Below, one piece after another: positions 18,088-25,942 of a stretch of DNA of 50,294 bases. The stretch comes from an uncultured Desulfuromonadales bacterium (GTDB lineage Bacteria; Desulfobacterota; Desulfuromonadia; Geobacterales; CAIOGM01). Below the pieces are notes generated by a model, which saw only the letters and a list, made by a program, of their open reading frames with translations, did not search any database and had not been told where the DNA came from. The first letter of the stretch is position 1, and the number at the start of each line of letters is the position of its first letter. Location of the stretch: positions 1-50,294 of the forward strand of contig CAIYUY010000216.1 in assembly GCA_903929485.1 (NCBI GenBank), written 5' to 3'. A program made the position numbers and the translations under genes.

Positions 18088-18142
18088 CCTCGCCTCCACC
18101 GTCCGCTTTTTCGCCCCATGGCGAAAGATTAATAGCACCGGA

Positions 18143-18218
18143 GGAACGATATGTCAACAGTAGCCGATGACGGATGATTGATGGCGGCAACGGAACGATA
18201 TGTCAACAAGTAGCCGAT
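18143..18218 (+). repeat. Short direct repeat in intergenic region
   Basis: GGAACGATATGTCAACAGTA plus GCCGAT (18143-18168) recurs with one extra A at 18192-18218. The whole gap 18139-18274 holds nothing else recognised. Confidence 0.7.
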
Positions 18219-18274
18219 TTAACGTGCTAATAAATGCACATTTTTGCCGGAGTCAAGCTCCTTTTGTCCGACAT

Positions 18275-19426
18275 TTATTCCGGAAGAAGCATGACCTCCA
18301 GGTATCCGTAATCCCCTTCCCCCTTGACCAGTCGGAATTGGCCGCCAAATGCGGAGATAATTTGGTGAGCGACGACAGGGGCCAGTCCCAGCGGTTCGGC
18401 GGAAGACGAGGACCTTACAGGGGACTCGATTTCGAAAAACTCGGTAAGCTGTTCCACTGAAAGCGACAGTGCATCCAGATCAAGCTGCAACAAAAGAACC
18501 CGCTCCCGAATAGTTGCCGTAATACGGGCGCTCAGCTTATCGCGGGAGAAAGAGATCCCAAGAAGGATCATGGACTGCAGGGCTCTCTTGAGAAGCTGAC
18601 CATCCCCCTTGGGGAAAAAGGTTTCCGGCACCGTCGGCTGTTCAAGCAAGATCCGTATCTCCGGGAGCGCCCCCTTGACCTCCATGAGAAGCTCTCCCAA
18701 TGACGGCGCCGCTCCGTTACTCCAGCTCCGTTGCTCCAACTGGGCAATCATGGTCGCGTCTTCAATGAGGTTACGCATCCGCTGCGAGCTTTGCCGGAAG
18801 AGAGACGCGTAGAGAGTCCGCTCGGAAGAGGCTGGGCAGAGATCCAGCAGCAGCATGCCGATTCCCAGGACGCCGTTGGCGGGAGTGCGCATCTCATGGG
18901 AAATCATCCGAAGAAAATCGTCCTTAAGCTGCCCCAATTCCCGACATCGTCGGTACGCGTGCGCCAGTTCGCTGGTCCGCTCCTCCACTAACCGCTCCAG
19001 ATTCTCGTTTTGATCACCAAGCCGGCGTTGCAATGTCCGGATTTTAAGATGGGTCTCCACCCGCGCATGAACCTCCTCCAACTGGAACGGCTTCGTCAGA
19101 TAGTCCACCCCCCCCATCCGAAACGCTTCCACCTTGTCCATGGTTTCGTTCAGCGCGCTGATAAAAATAACGGGGATCTCTTTCAGAAGCGGGTCGGCTT
19201 TCAGTTGTTGGCAGAGTTCGTAGCCATTCATTTCCGGCATGTTGATGTCCAACAGTATCAGGTCAGGCGGCTCCCTGCGGGCCTCCCGCAGCGCCGTCAA
19301 GGCGCTTTGAACCGCCCATGCGTGATAGCCTCGCGCCGAAAGCATTATCTCCAAGAGGAGGCCCGTGGACGGCATGTCGTCCACAATGAGGATGCTTGAA
19401 GCTTTTGATTGCGTGTCGTCCGTCAT
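18275..19426 (-). CDS. Receiver-HisKA protein with decayed ATPase domain
   Basis: A protein of 383 aa; GAGGG precedes the ATG. The receiver (residues 10-125) has Asp60 in LILLDINMPEMNG and Lys in YLTKPF. A coiled-coil linker leads to a HisKA dimerisation helix with His177 in MISHEMRTPANG. The region that should be HATPase_c has lost its motifs: the N-box reads LLKRALQSMILLG, no DxGxGI is found, and the G-box has become EPLGLAPVVAHQI. ATP binding is therefore unlikely. Inference: either a pseudokinase that accepts phosphate or dimerises with an active kinase, or an inactive relic, although the frame is intact. It is monocistronic on the minus strand and convergent with the HPt operon. Confidence 0.88.
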   Translation of the reverse strand: MTDDTQSKASSILIVDDMPSTGLLLEIMLSARGYHAWAVQSALTALREARREPPDLILLDINMPEMNGYELCQQLKADPLLKEIPVIFISALNETMDKVEAFRMGGVDYLTKPFQLEEVHARVETHLKIRTLQRRLGDQNENLERLVEERTSELAHAYRRCRELGQLKDDFLRMISHEMRTPANGVLGIGMLLLDLCPASSERTLYASLFRQSSQRMRNLIEDATMIAQLEQRSWSNGAAPSLGELLMEVKGALPEIRILLEQPTVPETFFPKGDGQLLKRALQSMILLGISFSRDKLSARITATIRERVLLLQLDLDALSLSVEQLTEFFEIESPVRSSSSAEPLGLAPVVAHQIISAFGGQFRLVKGEGDYGYLEVMLLPE

Positions 19427-19545
19427 GAGATCCCTCTTTTCATTGATTCCAGAACTTACACCATATCATGATTTCATTTTTCATTCTAATTGAATCGCAC
19501 GCAACGGAAACAGGAGTAAGGAGCGCCCCTACAACAACGGCCAAA

Positions 19546-20586
19546 TCAAAGAGACGAGAGATCCCCCCAGCGCTCTCTGTCCGCCTTATAGAGCGCATAA
19601 TTTGTGCGAAGAATTTCTATTACCGATAATTCGTAGGGGCAACGATCAAGGCACTCTCCGCACTCACGGCAAAGAAGTACGCTTTCCATGGCGCTTTTAC
19701 AGAATTCCACGGCAACGGCGGGGGACATCCTGGCTGCAACAATGGGGTAACCCATGGCCGGCGTTATCATCACCCCGTGGGGACAGGGCTGACAATACTC
19801 GCAGCGCCGGCAGAATATCTTCCCCAATCCGGCGCGGTAATTCTCCATAAGCGACTGGTCCTGTTCCGTAATCAGATTAACCTGCTTGTAGCAGGAAATA
19901 ATCTCATCAAGCTGCTGACAGGATTCGAAGCCGGGAATCGGAATCACCCCGGGGTGATTCCGGAGGTACTTGAATGCCAGCGAGGCGTTGTCGATCACCC
20001 CGCCGCCGAAAGGTTTCATGCCGATAAAGCCGATACCCCTATCCCGGCATTCAGCGAAGAGTTCGTCTTTTGCCCCCTCTTCGATAAGGTTGAAGGGGAA
20101 CTGAAGCGAATCGAAGAGACCGCTCTTGACCATGGTAAGCGCCATCCGCAGGTTATGGGAGGTCACCCCCACATATCTGATCTTACCGGCAGCCTTGGCC
20201 TTCATGACCGCTTCCAGGGCGCCTGCCGGAGCCGTCACCTGGCGCCACTCCTGCTCTTGGGATATCTGATGCAGTTGATACAGATCAATATGATCCGTTC
20301 TTAGCAGGCGGAGACTCTTTTCCAGTTGCTCCGTGGCATCCGCCGCCCCACGCTTCAGCGTCTTCGTGGAAAGAACCACTTTGGCGCGCATACCGGCGAA
20401 GGCGTCACCGATTTTCTCTTCACTGTCGCGATAGGCGCTTGCCGTATCGAAATAGTTGACACCTCGATCAACGGCATGGCGAAGCACCCTGACCGCCTCA
20501 TCTCTTGATAATCGGATAATGGGAATGCAGCCGAAGCCGAATTCCGAGATGATCAAGTCACTCCCTCCCAGTGAAACATATCTCAC
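19546..20586 (-). CDS. Aldo/keto reductase with C-terminal iron-sulfur cluster region
   Basis: A protein of 346 aa starting at GTG 20586, which has AGGAGGT five bases upstream. The TIM-barrel part (residues 1-250) shows the catalytic pattern of aldo/keto reductases: FDTASAY (Asp and Tyr), STKTLKRG (Lys) and LYQLHQIS (His), with the NADPH-site stretch GVIPIPGFES. The C-terminal part carries CRRCEYCQPCP and CRECGECLDRCP, the spacing of two [4Fe-4S] clusters. This subfamily of ferredoxin-like aldo/keto reductases is common in anaerobes; substrates are mostly unknown. It stands alone, divergent from the lipoprotein gene at 20834. Confidence 0.92.
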   Translation of the reverse strand: MRYVSLGGSDLIISEFGFGCIPIIRLSRDEAVRVLRHAVDRGVNYFDTASAYRDSEEKIGDAFAGMRAKVVLSTKTLKRGAADATEQLEKSLRLLRTDHIDLYQLHQISQEQEWRQVTAPAGALEAVMKAKAAGKIRYVGVTSHNLRMALTMVKSGLFDSLQFPFNLIEEGAKDELFAECRDRGIGFIGMKPFGGGVIDNASLAFKYLRNHPGVIPIPGFESCQQLDEIISCYKQVNLITEQDQSLMENYRAGLGKIFCRRCEYCQPCPHGVMITPAMGYPIVAARMSPAVAVEFCKSAMESVLLCRECGECLDRCPYELSVIEILRTNYALYKADRERWGDLSSL

Positions 20587-20778
20587 CCGCGACCTCCTTG
20601 CCCACTTGGGGTCAAGCCCCGTTCAACCTGCTTCATGACAATAGCACAAAAAAGACGGTGGAAAAGTTATCAAATTTATTAACCAATGTCAATCAAATAG
20701 CAGTCAAGGCCGGCGACAGGAGAGATAATATTTCATGGCATGGGTTTTCATGTATTGCAAAATATTAAATAAAATTTC

Positions 20779-20807
20779 TTGACAATAGCCGGCAACACGG
20801 ATACCTT
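20779..20807 (+). promoter_or_regulatory. Putative promoter of the 20.8-22.8 kb cluster
   Basis: TTGACA (20779-20784), a 17-base spacer and TACCTT (20802-20807), 26 bases before the lipoprotein ATG. The AT-rich gap 20587-20833 has no other recognised feature. Confidence 0.55.
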
Positions 20808-20833
20808 CCGAAAAACAGTCAAGGGGTCACCGT

Positions 20834-21694
20834 ATGAGAAGTAACATAATCCAGACCCCCATGCTTATGCTCTTCTTGGCAGGCGCCCTTGCCTTACCGG
20901 GATGCGGCACCATCCTGACGGAGTCACAGGTGAAGGAGGTCGCCGCCTTCGCCGTGGCGGCCCGGGCATACGGCGCATTCCCCGGCGCGGTGATCAAAAG
21001 CCATGCGGATCTGAGCAGCCGTCGGAAAATCGTTGAAGCAGCCGGAGTAGAGAGCGGCGCAACAGCCTCGCATCAGGCCGAAGCCACCGATAAAATCCGC
21101 CAAGAGCTCGAGCAGCGGGCGGTTTCCGCCGCCATCGCCCTGGACATCCTTAATGACTATGCTTCGCTTCTGGTGAAGCTCACAGCGGAGAACTACTCCG
21201 ACGACCTCCAAGGGGACGCCGAGAAGCTCGGGCGCACCGTGGATCGCGGCATCATCCTCTACAACAAACAACGGGGAGCAAACCTGGTCGGTTTCGGCGC
21301 CTTGGCGGCTGCCGGCATGCGGGGGAGGGGCGGCATTGCGATTCTCCATGAACAGGCCCAGGCGCTGAAAAATGTGGTTACCTCCGCCGCCCCGGTCATC
21401 GAAACAATGATAGAAGAGGTTGAAAATATCCTGGCTCTTTACCTCGCGCCGCCGGACCTGAAGGGACTGAAACTCACCATGACGGATGACGGGCTGAAGG
21501 GTGCAAACGAAGCCGTACTCCTGGCCATAACCGCATTACAGGGAGCCGAAACCTATCGCGATGCCCACCGGAAACTGGCGGAGTGCGTCACCCAGCCACG
21601 CCGGTTGCTAAGCTCCGTTGACCGGATAAAAGCCTTTTCCGACCAGATAAACGAGGCGAACAGGCTGAGGAAGAAGATTCCGGGGAATTCGTAG
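20834..21694 (+). CDS. Predicted lipoprotein of unknown function
   Basis: A protein of 286 aa. AAGGGG lies about 8 bases before the ATG. A type II signal peptide with lipobox LPGC places Cys24 as the lipidated residue. The mature part is rich in Ala and predicted helical, with little Pro and no Cys, for example KIRQELEQRAVSAAIALDIL and QAQALKNVVTSAAPVIETM. The +2 residue after Cys is Gly, so outer-membrane sorting is possible. No enzyme motif is seen. It is first gene of an accessory plus-strand cluster with a broken small gene, a papain-like protease and a lipase-fold protein. I do not recognise the family. Confidence 0.85.
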   Translation: MRSNIIQTPMLMLFLAGALALPGCGTILTESQVKEVAAFAVAARAYGAFPGAVIKSHADLSSRRKIVEAAGVESGATASHQAEATDKIRQELEQRAVSAAIALDILNDYASLLVKLTAENYSDDLQGDAEKLGRTVDRGIILYNKQRGANLVGFGALAAAGMRGRGGIAILHEQAQALKNVVTSAAPVIETMIEEVENILALYLAPPDLKGLKLTMTDDGLKGANEAVLLAITALQGAETYRDAHRKLAECVTQPRRLLSSVDRIKAFSDQINEANRLRKKIPGNS

Positions 21695-21707
21695 GAGGAG
21701 AGAGACC

Positions 21708-21832
21708 ATGGCGGACATCCAACGAAGATCGTAACGCCGCGGAAGGTTGCACGAGCCGTCGTCGGCGCCGCCGACGCTATCAAGACCCTCGTGGAGATCA
21801 CCTCCAGGGGCGTAAGCACGGGACTGCGATAA
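21708..21832 (+). pseudogene. Frameshifted small gene between lipoprotein and protease
   Basis: ATG 21708 has a strong GGAGGAG site, yet its frame stops after 8 codons (MADIQRRS). From about codon 5 another frame continues as a protein-like sequence (PTKIVTPRKVARAVVGAADA, then IKTLVEITSRGVSTGLR) to TAA 21830-21832 and has no start of its own. A one-base indel would join them into a basic protein of about 42 aa. Either a recent loss or a sequencing error; programmed frameshifting is possible but no slippery heptamer is evident. Confidence 0.6.
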
Positions 21833-21882
21833 GTCCCACAGCCGGAAAAACATCTTCCACAACCAAAAAAAGGAGAACAAAA

Positions 21883-22794
21883 ATGTCAGAGACCGTTCAT
21901 GCATCAGGCATGGGGTGGCTGCCGGACTATCCCAGCGTGCAAGACCACACCGCGCAGACAACTCAGGTGACACAAAAGCAGAAATCACGGGGACAAAGTA
22001 AATCGGTAAACGCCATGCTTACGGCCATGGGCGCGGCAACGCCGCTCCCGAAACTTCCCGTGGCCATGGACCTGAGACCCTGGTGCTCCCCCATTGAAAA
22101 CCAGGGTGCGCTGGGCTCATGCACTGCCAATGCCGGCGTGGGGATGGTGGAGTATTACGAACGTAGGGCTTTCGGCAAGCATATCGACGCCTCCCGGCTG
22201 TTTCTGTACAAAACGACGCGCAATCTCCTCAACTCAACCGGGGACACGGGCGCCTTCCTCCGCTCCACCATGGAGGCCCTGGTGCTGTTCGGTGTTCCAC
22301 CGGAAAATTACTGGAAGTATGTCATCGCGGACTTCGACAAAGAGCCCACCGCATTTTGCTACGCCTTCGCGCAAAACTATCAGGCAATCAATTATTACCG
22401 TCTCGATCCGGCGGGAACCACCACCGCCGTCCTGCTCAGCCAGATCAAGACCAACCTGGGGGCCGGGCTCCCCTCCATGTTCGGTTTTACCGTCTACAGT
22501 TCGTACACCCAGGCAGCAACCACCGGCAAGATCCCCTTTCCCACGGCGGGTGAAAAAATCGTCGGCGGCCATGCCATCATGGCGGTGGGTTACGACGATA
22601 CCATTAAAATCAAGAACAGCAACGCCGGCGCCGTGGAAACAACGGGGGCGCTCCTGATCAGAAATTCCTGGGGAACCACGTGGGGCGCCGCCGGCTATGG
22701 CTGGCTCCCCTATGAATATGTCCTTAAGGGTCTTGCCACCGACTGGTGGGCGCTCCTCAAGGAAGAATGGGTCGACACGGGGAACTTCGGCTAA
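21883..22794 (+). CDS. Papain-like (C1 family) cysteine protease
   Basis: A protein of 303 aa with AGGAG 7 bases upstream of the ATG. Papain-fold motifs in order: oxyanion Gln74 and nucleophile Cys80 in ENQGALGSCTAN, His230 in GGHAIMAVGYDD, and Asn261 in IRNSWGTTWG. All catalytic residues are present. No signal peptide or membrane segment is seen; the first 60 residues are polar and could be a pro-region or a recognition tail. Unlike animal papains it has few extra Cys. It lies between a lipoprotein gene and a lipase-fold gene. Inference: it acts in the cytoplasm or leaves the cell by a non-Sec route. Substrate unknown. Confidence 0.92.
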   Translation: MSETVHASGMGWLPDYPSVQDHTAQTTQVTQKQKSRGQSKSVNAMLTAMGAATPLPKLPVAMDLRPWCSPIENQGALGSCTANAGVGMVEYYERRAFGKHIDASRLFLYKTTRNLLNSTGDTGAFLRSTMEALVLFGVPPENYWKYVIADFDKEPTAFCYAFAQNYQAINYYRLDPAGTTTAVLLSQIKTNLGAGLPSMFGFTVYSSYTQAATTGKIPFPTAGEKIVGGHAIMAVGYDDTIKIKNSNAGAVETTGALLIRNSWGTTWGAAGYGWLPYEYVLKGLATDWWALLKEEWVDTGNFG

Positions 22795-22800
22795 TAAAAA

Positions 22801-22867
22801 AACCGTCAACCTGTTCACGTCGTAACGCGGCCGGGAGACTCATGAGCCCGACCGCGTTACACGGTTA
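22801..22867. terminator. Long inverted repeat after the protease gene
   Basis: GTAACGCGG (22822-22830) pairs with CCGCGTTAC (22852-22860), with inner CGGG/CCCG. Outer AACCGT (22801-22806) can pair with ACGGTT (22861-22866). No U-run follows, so it may be a transcript-stabilising hairpin rather than a terminator. Confidence 0.5.
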
Positions 22868-22951
22868 GGATCAGGGGCCTGATTTTCAAGACGGCAGCCA
22901 TGGTTTTCGTCCGGGTTCCGAAGGTTTATCTCTTTCCGGTGAGGTGACACC

Positions 22952-23767
22952 ATGAATGAATTCAATGCGGCCACAACGGGGTACGACCCTCGCAATGCTC
23001 TCTGGCTCGGCAAGGTCGCAGCCCTTGCCTACAAAGATATAACCTCCGTGGTGCAGGCGCTGCCGGGATGGGACGTCACTCCCTTTGCCCATGAAGCCAC
23101 AGACACCTGGGGTTTTGTCGCCGGAAATAGTCAATTGATCGTCATCTCCTTTCGCGGCGCCGAACCCGACAAGCTCAAGGCGTGGCTGACCAATCTGAAG
23201 GCGGAGCTGGTGGATGGCCCCGTGGGGAAGGTGCACAAAGGGTTTCATGAAGCCATTGATGGGGTATGGCAGGAGTTCGTCACCATCCTGCGCCGGATGC
23301 GGCAAAACGGTCAGAACATCTGGATTACCGGTCATGGCCTGGGTGCGGCGCTGGCGCTCCTGGCATCGGTAAAACTCCTGAATGAAAAAGTTACCACCTC
23401 AATCGAAGGGCTCTACACCTTCGGTCAACCCCGCACGGGTGATACCGACTTCGCCGCATGGCTGGACAGTGGAATGAAGAGTCGAACATTTCGCTTCGTC
23501 AACAATAACGACATTGTCCCCCACGTCCCGTTGCCGCCGCTCTACAAACATGCAGGGACTTTCTTCTATTTCGACAGCGACGGGAAACTACAGGGTGATG
23601 TAGGATTTTGGAGGTTTCTCAAGGAGCGGCTGAAGGGAAAGGTTAAGAGCCTGTTCGATAAAGAGATCGTTCCGGATGAAATTTATGATCATTCCATGAA
23701 GAGCTATCTGACGCGATTGGAAAATAATGTGGGAGTAACAACAGCCCCGCTGCCGCTTTCCGACTAA
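22952..23767 (+). CDS. Class 3 lipase-fold protein lacking the nucleophile serine
   Basis: A protein of 271 aa; GAGGTG precedes the ATG. The alpha/beta-hydrolase order of class 3 (fungal-type) lipases is clear: ISFRGA oxyanion strand, VHKGFHEA, the nucleophile elbow WITGHGLGAALALL, YTFGQPRTGD, the acid in NNNDIVPHVP (Asp187) and YDHSMKSYL (His247). The elbow normally reads GHSLG; here codon 23336-23338 is GGC, Gly129, one transition from AGC Ser. Asp and His are kept. Without Ser the protein should not hydrolyse esters by the usual mechanism. No signal peptide. It follows the protease gene after 157 bases. Inference: a non-catalytic lipid or partner-binding role, or a recent inactivating change. 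Confidence 0.9.
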   Translation: MNEFNAATTGYDPRNALWLGKVAALAYKDITSVVQALPGWDVTPFAHEATDTWGFVAGNSQLIVISFRGAEPDKLKAWLTNLKAELVDGPVGKVHKGFHEAIDGVWQEFVTILRRMRQNGQNIWITGHGLGAALALLASVKLLNEKVTTSIEGLYTFGQPRTGDTDFAAWLDSGMKSRTFRFVNNNDIVPHVPLPPLYKHAGTFFYFDSDGKLQGDVGFWRFLKERLKGKVKSLFDKEIVPDEIYDHSMKSYLTRLENNVGVTTAPLPLSD

Positions 23768-23782
23768 AGTCAACAATATTTA

Positions 23783-23811
23783 TTGACATATACGCATGTA
23801 TCGGCTAACAT
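23783..23811 (+). promoter_or_regulatory. Putative promoter for the small-protein genes
   Basis: TTGACA (23783-23788), a 17-base spacer and TAACAT (23806-23811). It would drive 23913-25043 separately from the lipase-fold gene. Confidence 0.6.
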
Positions 23812-23912
23812 GACAATCAACTTTAATGTAAAACAGACCGGCACGTCGTGCAACAGGCTAAGCGGCAGCTCATCGTCACCGGAAACATAACCTTATCCAT
23901 TGAGAGGCACGT

Positions 23913-24098
23913 ATGGGAACAACTCAGCAGGGTCATGACGACAAGAAAAAGACGTTGGCGCCGGCTCCATACCGGTGGAGCTGTCTGTTGTGTTCAAACT
24001 CACAATGCTCCACAAACTCCCTCTCAATCAGATCGCCACATTATCCTCCGGAACGAAAAGACAAAAAATGGGGTGATCATTCCGCATCTTTCACCTGA
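23913..24098 (+). CDS. Small cysteine-containing hypothetical protein
   Basis: A protein of 61 aa. GAGAGG lies about 5 bases before the ATG and a good promoter is about 100 bases upstream. A polar, lysine-rich N-terminus leads to RWSCLLCSNSQC, with a CxxC and one further Cys, then a basic, proline-containing tail. Possibly a mini zinc-binding protein. Another frame (from 23848) overlaps it but has no ribosome site. Not recognised. Confidence 0.4.
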   Translation: MGTTQQGHDDKKKTLAPAPYRWSCLLCSNSQCSTNSLSIRSPHYPPERKDKKWGDHSASFT

Positions 24099-24189
24099 AG
24101 GTTCGCACCCGGTTTGAAACCTGTTTATCGTATACGGGTTGCCCCCTAAATCCCCTTGAAAATATCCGGGTCTGTGATGGAGGTAATTC

Positions 24190-24549
24190 ATGAGACTACC
24201 TGCCATAATTTTTCTCTACACCTGCATGACGGGATTTGTTCTCGGCGCCGGGAATGCCGCGATGCTGGATCCGTATCAGCCTCCGCAATCAACGGAAATG
24301 ATGAGACAGGCAACACCCCTGCAGCAACCGGCGCCGAGCGCCATTACCCCCCCGATACGCACCATAGATGAGTCGGTCTATGAAAAATTCAGGAAGGATA
24401 CCCGGATAATTTCCCGTAAGGAACGAGAGAAACTGATCGACACTTTTTCCATGAGGGCTCGGAACGCCCTAAAATTGAACAACATCGACGCCGCCAAATA
24501 TTATTCCCGTCTCATGGAAATACTGAAGGAAGAAGGACGGAAACGATGA
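24190..24549 (+). CDS. Small exported protein of unknown function
   Basis: A protein of 119 aa; GGAGGT lies 5 bases before the ATG. A Sec signal peptide (residues 1-24: hydrophobic core IIFLYTCMTGFVLGA, then GNAA) precedes a Pro/Gln-rich stretch and a basic helical C-terminus (KEREKLIDTFSMRARNALKL, then AKYYSRLMEILKEEGRKR). Not recognised. Its stop overlaps the next start by four bases (ATGA), so it is co-translated with the membrane protein that follows; the two probably act together at the envelope. Confidence 0.8.
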   Translation: MRLPAIIFLYTCMTGFVLGAGNAAMLDPYQPPQSTEMMRQATPLQQPAPSAITPPIRTIDESVYEKFRKDTRIISRKEREKLIDTFSMRARNALKLNNIDAAKYYSRLMEILKEEGRKR

Positions 24550-25043
24550 AAGTTCTGTTCCTCTTCCTGATTTCCCTGGTCGCCATGGGAAGCGCCTTGG
24601 CGGGTATCTCGGAGAATTACGATTATTCCAGCGCCGTGCTTCAATCGGCGGCAAGTAACGGGAAGAAAGCCGTCGGCGGCGCCGCGCCGGAGGCGACCGC
24701 CATCACCCAGACATACGACGCCAACAACACAACATTGCACTATCATGAATGGAAAATGCTCCTGGAACGAAATCGATTGATCTACTGCATCGTGCTGAGT
24801 CTGACCGCGGTTATTTCGCTGGCCATCATGCTCTGGTTCCTCACCAAATCGAAACACTCGGCGGAGAACATCGTCAGCGCCAGCGGACTGGTATTCATCA
24901 TCTTCGGCACGATCATTCTGGTCATTCTGGCCAGTGCTGACGCCCAACTGACAGCGGCCATCGGAGTCATGGGGGCCATAGCGGGATATCTCTTCGGCAG
25001 TCTCCAGAGAGGGAGGCCGCAGAGGAATACCGGCGAAGAGTAA
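24546..25043 (+). CDS. Small membrane protein with signal peptide
   Basis: A protein of 165 aa. An N-terminal signal peptide (LFLFLISLVAMGSALAG) leads to a periplasmic stretch of about 65 residues, then hydrophobic segments at about 79-98, 111-131 and 136-152, ending in a basic tail (SLQRGRPQRNTGEE). Positive-inside reasoning puts that tail in the cytoplasm. It is coupled to the exported protein upstream by ATGA overlap and is last in the cluster, followed by a strong terminator at 25117. No family recognised. Confidence 0.8.
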   Translation: MKVLFLFLISLVAMGSALAGISENYDYSSAVLQSAASNGKKAVGGAAPEATAITQTYDANNTTLHYHEWKMLLERNRLIYCIVLSLTAVISLAIMLWFLTKSKHSAENIVSASGLVFIIFGTIILVILASADAQLTAAIGVMGAIAGYLFGSLQRGRPQRNTGEE

Positions 25044-25116
25044 GGCGATCAGGGAAATAACTCCCTCTCATTTTCACATCCCTACCCGGCAAATCCATCA
25101 AACGATCACCCAACAC

Positions 25117-25154
25117 AAAAGGCCGGAAGCATGGTTGCTTCCGGCCTTTATTTT
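25117..25154. terminator. Bidirectional rho-independent terminator
   Basis: A perfect 13-base stem AAAGGCCGGAAGC / GCTTCCGGCCTTT has a 6-base loop and runs of A and T on either side. It sits between the convergent membrane-protein gene and frdB. Confidence 0.92.
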
Positions 25155-25174
25155 GCTGCGGATAAACATAAAAA

Positions 25175-25942
25175 CTACGCGAACTGAGCCTTTAGGTACT
25201 CCCGGTTCAACTTGGCGATGAACTTGACGTTGATCCCCTTGGGACAGGCGGCCTGACACTCGTAGTGGTTGGAGCAGTTGCCGAATCCGCACTCCTTGTG
25301 CGCGTCAAGCATCTTCTTCACCCGCACCGACGCCTCGGGTTTACCCTGGGGCAACGCCGCCAACTGAGCAACCTTGGCGGAGGTAAAGAGCATGGCCGCG
25401 CTGTTGGGACAGGCAGCGGCGCAGGCGCCGCAGCCGATACACTCGGCGGCGTCCATGGCGTAATCCGCATCCGGTTTGGAGATGAGGATGGCGTTGCCGT
25501 CGGGGATCCCCCCGGTGTGGCAGGAGGTGAAGCCGCCGGCCTGGATGATGGTGTCCAGGGCCGTGCGGTCAACGATGAGATCGCGAACGATGGGGAATGC
25601 ACGGGCTCTCCACGGCTCGATGTAGATGGTGTCCCCATCCTTGAATTTGCGCATGTGAAGCTGGCAGACGGTGGTCCGCTCCTGGCCGCCATGGGGGACG
25701 CCGTTGACAACCTGGGAACACATCCCGCAGATCCCCTCGCGGCAATCATGATCGAACATGATCGGTTCCTTGCCACCCTTGATCAGATCCTCGTTGACCA
25801 CATCCAGCATCTCCAGAAAAGAGTGATGCTCGGTAATCCCCTTGGCGGTGTAGGTGTCGAATTTCCCCTGCGCAGTGGCGTTCTTCTGCCGCCAGACAAT
25901 GAGGGTCAACGTCATACTCTTATGTTCGTTGTGTGAGCTCAT
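25175..25942 (-). CDS. frdB: Succinate dehydrogenase/fumarate reductase iron-sulfur subunit
   Basis: A protein of 255 aa. It carries electrons between the flavin subunit and the quinone site. Cluster ligands: [2Fe-2S] in CREGICGMC plus a later Cys, [4Fe-4S] in [12 protein letters not shown], and the third cluster in [19 protein letters not shown]. The ATG overlaps the frdA stop (TAATG), with AAGGAG about 9 bases upstream. An internal ATG at codon 10 matches the shorter N-terminus usual in the family but has no ribosome site. Last gene of the minus-strand operon frdC-frdA-frdB, ending at the terminator 25117. Confidence 0.95.
   Translation of the reverse strand: MSSHNEHKSMTLTLIVWRQKNATAQGKFDTYTAKGITEHHSFLEMLDVVNEDLIKGGKEPIMFDHDCREGICGMCSQVVNGVPHGGQERTTVCQLHMRKFKDGDTIYIEPWRARAFPIVRDLIVDRTALDTIIQAGGFTSCHTGGIPDGNAILISKPDADYAMDAAECIGCGACAAACPNSAAMLFTSAKVAQLAALPQGKPEASVRVKKMLDAHKECGFGNCSNHYECQAACPKGINVKFIAKLNREYLKAQFA

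Noticed and set aside
17869-18132. Plus-strand 87-codon frame after the HPt gene with AGGAG upstream
   Set aside because: The ribosome site is good, but the product turns into Pro/Arg/Phe-rich low-complexity sequence; the opposite strand gives a more protein-like product. Not fully excluded.
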